From contig JALLPB010000936.1 of the NCBI GenBank assembly GCA_036939975.1, positions 1 to 12,099 on the forward strand: DNA of 12,099 nucleotides. The letters are read 5' to 3'. The notes under the pieces were generated by a model. The model searched no databases and was not told the origin of the DNA. It saw nothing but the letters and a program-made list of their open reading frames with translations. Each line of letters opens with the position of its first letter. Position 1 is the stretch's first letter. Positions 9,407-12,099 of the stretch are shown in pieces. This DNA is from Cyclostephanos tholiformis (Eukaryota > Bacillariophyta > Thalassiosirophyceae > Thalassiosirales > Thalassiosiraceae). The position numbers were made by a program, and so were the translations under genes.

Positions 9407-9536
9407 CTTTCCCCGAAAAGCACGTATGAAAATCGTGCGAGAAACGAATCATCTTCAAGTGAGCGGCGGCGGCGGTAATGAAAAAAAAAAAAACGACCTT
9501 CTTTTACGGTGGGAAGGATCGAGGACAACGACTCAC
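9407..9536 (-). other. Candidate phase-0 intron joining the B56-like exon to the kinase exon
   Basis: The donor is TTGGTG|GTGAGTCG (GT at 9536-9535), a consensus site after a complete codon. The proposed acceptor is CGGGGAAAG|TTGGAAGAG ending at 9407, after a T-rich stretch (TTTTCATACGTGCTTTTC), in phase 0 with the kinase frame. The join reads WNPTVKRMTLLV-LEELEGYYSSN, which completes the last B56 helix. Another in-phase AG lies 9 nt on (9398). An earlier AG (9453) would instead end the B56 protein 36 codons later at 9344-9342. The acceptor is AAG rather than CAG or TAG, so it is weaker than the donor. Confidence 0.5.
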
Positions 9537-10559
9537 CACCAAAAGGGTCATTCTTTTAACCGTGGGATTCCAAGGAACGTCCATACACGGACATCGACAA
9601 AGCGCTCGCAGGAAAAGGTGTCCGACATCGTCCACCCTCCTACGCACGAGTAGCTTGAAGGTCTCGTTCCTGAAGAATTGCAATGCCCGTTCCGACAATC
9701 GCGAGTTCTCGGAGGAGATGCAAGCGCACAATCGCGACACAAGCGGGACGAGGTACGGATCGAACGAGGCCAGGTAGCATGCATCGTCCTTCTCCGCATT
9801 CGATTTCGCATCGTCCCGCTCAACGGACCTCGTCGACAACAAACCTATGAGGTCGTCAGCCTCGTGCAATAGTAGCACCACCTTCGGTGTATTCCCCCCC
9901 TCGGCGATCGGCCATATGTCCGGATGCAACAACGCCCCGATCGCGTGGCCGACTAGGGTCCTGTCCATGCACAATATCGCGCCCATGTTCCTCGATAATG
10001 TCTCGTGATATAACCCGATCAACGGCGTTTGATCCCTCCATAATACCATACCCCACGGCCTGTGCAGGGGAACTATCACGTCGAATAGTAGTCGCTCGTG
10101 GGAGGCGCGCAAAACCTTCGATCGTCGGGCGATGGCGGTGGTTCCATCCCCGGATGTTGGAGACGACGAAAACGACGACGCGCGTGCGCCATCGCGACCA
10201 TCGTCGTCATCGACGGGACGAAATCCCATGACGATTCGCAACAATACGCGCAGGAGGCCGTCTATGCCACAAGCGGACGTATTCTCCATCCCCAGGGGAT
10301 TGCGTCCAACCATACCCCCCCCGACGTTGGATAATGAGACGGGACCCGAGGTCCCCCCTCCCATGCCCCCATCGCCCTTCGCATACGTCCCCGTCCCACC
10401 TACCGGGGATGGTGCAACCGTTTTCGTCATCGTCGTTGTATTCTCGACGGTACTACCGGTCGATGTAGTCGACATCGCACGCGACATCGTAGTCGACATC
10501 GACGACGTAAATCCCGGACAGAACGACGCGAACGACGTCCCGAGGGCATCGTCTACGCT

Positions 10560-10595
<36 letters not shown>

Positions 10596-11709
10596 ACCCC
10601 CCCCCCGCCCCCCCCACCCCCCCAACCCGCCTACCCCCCCGCCTCCGTACGCATATACGCGCAAATATCCCCCCATCCACCTCCTGATGATGCCGCGAGT
10701 TTTAATATCCGACGATTCGTAACACGATGCCAACAGATCCACGAGCGAATTCACGTGTACTTCGAGCTCATTCTCGAGACGATTGCGGAGGGCGTCGACG
10801 TCATTGGCCCTGTCCGCCAGATGGGACGTATACGAAGACGATGACATCGACGACGACGACGACGACGGTGGGTCGTGCAACGTCCCTCTCGACCAGGACC
10901 CGACGGCCGTCCTCGCGCCGCGACGACGACCACGACCACGCAGATGACGACGACGACGACGACGACGATTGTCGACGTGTTCGGCGTACATTCGAGCATC
11001 GTTCGGCAATAGGGCGGCATATCGCATCGCGAACGATCGCAGCGCCCTCTCCAATCGGGGCAATGCGGACCAATGATGGAATAACGAGGACAATAGCATC
11101 ATAGACGTCGCGGAGCTGCCACCACCACCCCCGCCCCGATCGCATCCTCGCAATAGCGCGGATAGGAACGCACCGCCGGCATGACGTCGTCCATCGTCGA
11201 CGCTGACATCATGTCCAATGCGGTCGTCGTCGACGTCGTCGCGACGATCGGTCGCGTCCCGTAGGGAGAGGAGTATATTCGTGATCCTGGCGGCATCGTT
11301 CATGCGAGTTAACGAGTAATTTTCCGCCGATAATAACGTAGCGAGGGGGGGATTGGCGTCATCGTCATTTTCGCGATAATCGTCGTCGTAATCGTAGTCG
11401 TGGCGCGATGGACGACGGACACGGATGGACTCGTCGTCGACGACGTCGGAATCGATTATCGCATCGGCGGCACCATCGATGACGACGTCTATCGATCCGG
11501 GACGGTATGCCTCCGACGCGAGGGACGATATCGAATCGTAGAATTCCGACGATGGGGGGGGGGGGAGGGGGGGCATGTCGCGTAACGACGACGACGGCGA
11601 CGGACGAAATTCGTATCCGTCGCGCGTACGGCGCGTCGTCCGCTTGGATCCGCCCCCACCGCCAATGTCGTAGTTATGTACATCGTCATCCTCCTCCTCC
11701 TCACCGTCG

Positions 11710-11740
<31 letters not shown>

Positions 11741-11936
11741 GACTATGCCACGATCGAAGGCCGAGGGATCTCTCCAATTCGTCGAGGTGGGGGGTCGGAC
11801 TGTAATGATGATATCCGCATTCGTATCGGACGATGGGCCAATGCGACGCGACGAGGACACGACGGGCCAATTCGTCCACCTTCCAAGATTGATTATTCGT
11901 CGTTGTCATATTTGCCGTCGTCATCGTCATCGACAT
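9537..11936 (-). CDS. Divergent PP2A B56-like regulatory subunit (5' exon of a probable B56-PDK1 fusion)
   Basis: B56 subunits are HEAT-like solenoids that attach to the PP2A scaffold and catalytic subunits and choose substrates. This exon encodes 800 aa from ATG 11936 to the donor at 9536. Its second half follows the B56 order: HVNSLVDLLASCYESSD (~394), GIDGLLRVLLRIVMGF (~557), LLFDVIVPLHRPWGMVLW (~616), TLVGHAIGALLHPDIWP, NTPKVVLLLHEADDLIGLL (~682), YLVPLVSRLCACISSENSRL with SERALQFFRNE (~728-759), and DVPWNPTVKRMTLLV at the end. Low-complexity inserts (poly-Asp, poly-Arg, Ser, poly-Gly, Met/Thr) break it up, and the N-terminal third resembles nothing I know. Unspliced, the frame stops at 9504. 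Upstream of ATG 11936 the frame stays open to the edge (another ATG at 12002), so a 5' exon outside the window is possible. It is a real gene; the B56 assignment rests on pattern, not alignment scores. Confidence 0.72.
10561..10623. repeat. Long poly-C/poly-G tract encoding a Gly run
   Basis: C35 (10561-10595), A, C10, G, C8, A, C7, then AACCCGCC. On the coding (minus) strand this is poly-G and encodes a run of about 20 glycines in an insert of the B56-like protein. The minus-strand frame stays open through it. Such a tract can form G-quadruplex or i-motif structures and is prone to slippage, so the exact length, and hence the frame, depends on assembly accuracy. Confidence 0.9.
11715..11739. 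repeat. GTC triplet microsatellite encoding an Asp run
   Basis: About eight tandem GTC units on the plus strand read as GAC on the minus strand and give a poly-Asp run near residue 70 of the B56-like protein. It is followed by an acidic DDGEEEEDDD stretch. Similar CGA runs at about 10849-10866 and 10947-10967 encode Ser and Arg runs in other frames of the same triplet. Confidence 0.75.
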
Positions 11937-12099
11937 TCTATAATTTTTCCTCACGCACTCTGTGTTTGAGGCCCAATTGTGTTGAAGTAGTAGTAGTAAC
12001 ATACCATAGGCTGGGGGATAAGAACCAGCTAATGTTGTGACAGCGGAGTTGAGGGAATACAAGCCAATGACACCACTCTCCTCTAGCAAATTCAACAGG
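11937..12099 (-). promoter_or_regulatory. Region upstream of the B56-like start: promoter/5' UTR or 5' exon-intron border
   Basis: This stretch precedes ATG 11936. It carries two CCAAT boxes on the plus strand (11973-11977 and 12064-12068) and a short TAG/TAC triplet run (about 11986-11998). The minus-strand frame is open to the window edge without an early ATG. A GTATGT donor (about 12001 downward) and a TTATAG acceptor just before ATG 11936 could mark an intron. I cannot decide between promoter and upstream exon from this window alone. Confidence 0.35.

Noticed and set aside
9504..9536. B56-like protein ending VSRCPRSFPP at 9504
   Set aside because: These residues follow a consensus GTGAGT donor and break off the last B56 helix. 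They read as intron.
10132..10722. 196-aa plus-strand Pro-rich reading frame
   Set aside because: It is antisense to the B56-like exon, and its Pro run is only the complement of the poly-Gly tract. No domain or context supports it.
9537..11936. A new repeat-rich regulator unrelated to known families
   Set aside because: The ordered matches to B56 helices (VPLHR, TPKVV, SERALQFF, WNPTVKR) explain the second half. Only the N-terminal third remains unassigned.
1..12099. CRISPR array, tRNA/rRNA gene, transposase or integrated virus
   Set aside because: I found no regular repeat-spacer units, cloverleaf, ribosomal signature, or transposase or viral protein motifs in any frame. Triplet runs are simple repeats inside exons.

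Overview
This is nuclear DNA from a eukaryote with few, short introns (77-130 nt, GT..AG) and GC-rich, low-complexity coding stretches. The gene content is eukaryotic (ribosome quality-control E3 ligase, PDK1-type kinase, PP2A B56-type subunit). The intron style, long Asp/Ser/Gly/Pro runs and the look of the kinase (a YAD catalytic loop, a DFGGCRP activation-loop start, an extended activation loop) suggest a unicellular stramenopile alga, possibly a diatom. That placement is an inference from family resemblance, not a database match.

Layout, left to right. (1) Minus strand 162-1: the first 54 codons of a Pro-rich gene running off the left edge. (2) 163-457: a compact divergent promoter region with four CCAAT/ATTGG boxes. 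(3) Plus strand 458-7005: a complete three-exon gene for Listerin (LTN1), about 2113 aa, ending in the diagnostic RWD-RING tail. (4) 7006-7469: a convergent intergenic spacer with a 49-bp tandem duplication that starts at the LTN1 stop codon and a long inverted repeat. (5) Minus strand 11936-7470: a PP2A B56-like regulatory-subunit coding region (11936-9537), a probable 130-nt intron (9536-9407), then a PDK1-like AGC kinase (9406-7470, with one 77-nt intron).

The most unusual point is that the B56-like and kinase parts look like one transcription unit. The B56 reading frame has a canonical phase-0 GTGAGT donor inside its last helix. The kinase frame has no ATG at its open end. A phase-matched acceptor 130 nt downstream joins the two so that the B56 helix is completed and translation continues into the kinase without a stop. 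A PP2A targeting subunit fused to PDK1 would put a T-loop kinase and a recruiter of an opposing phosphatase on one polypeptide of about 1419 aa. This is a gene model built by eye and needs transcript support.

Composition is split. The 5' halves of both large genes, at the window edges, are GC-rich and full of CGA/TCG triplets and poly-G/poly-C tracts, including 35 consecutive C at 10561. The centre, about 3000-9000, is much less biased. Most long antisense reading frames at the edges are by-products of that bias.
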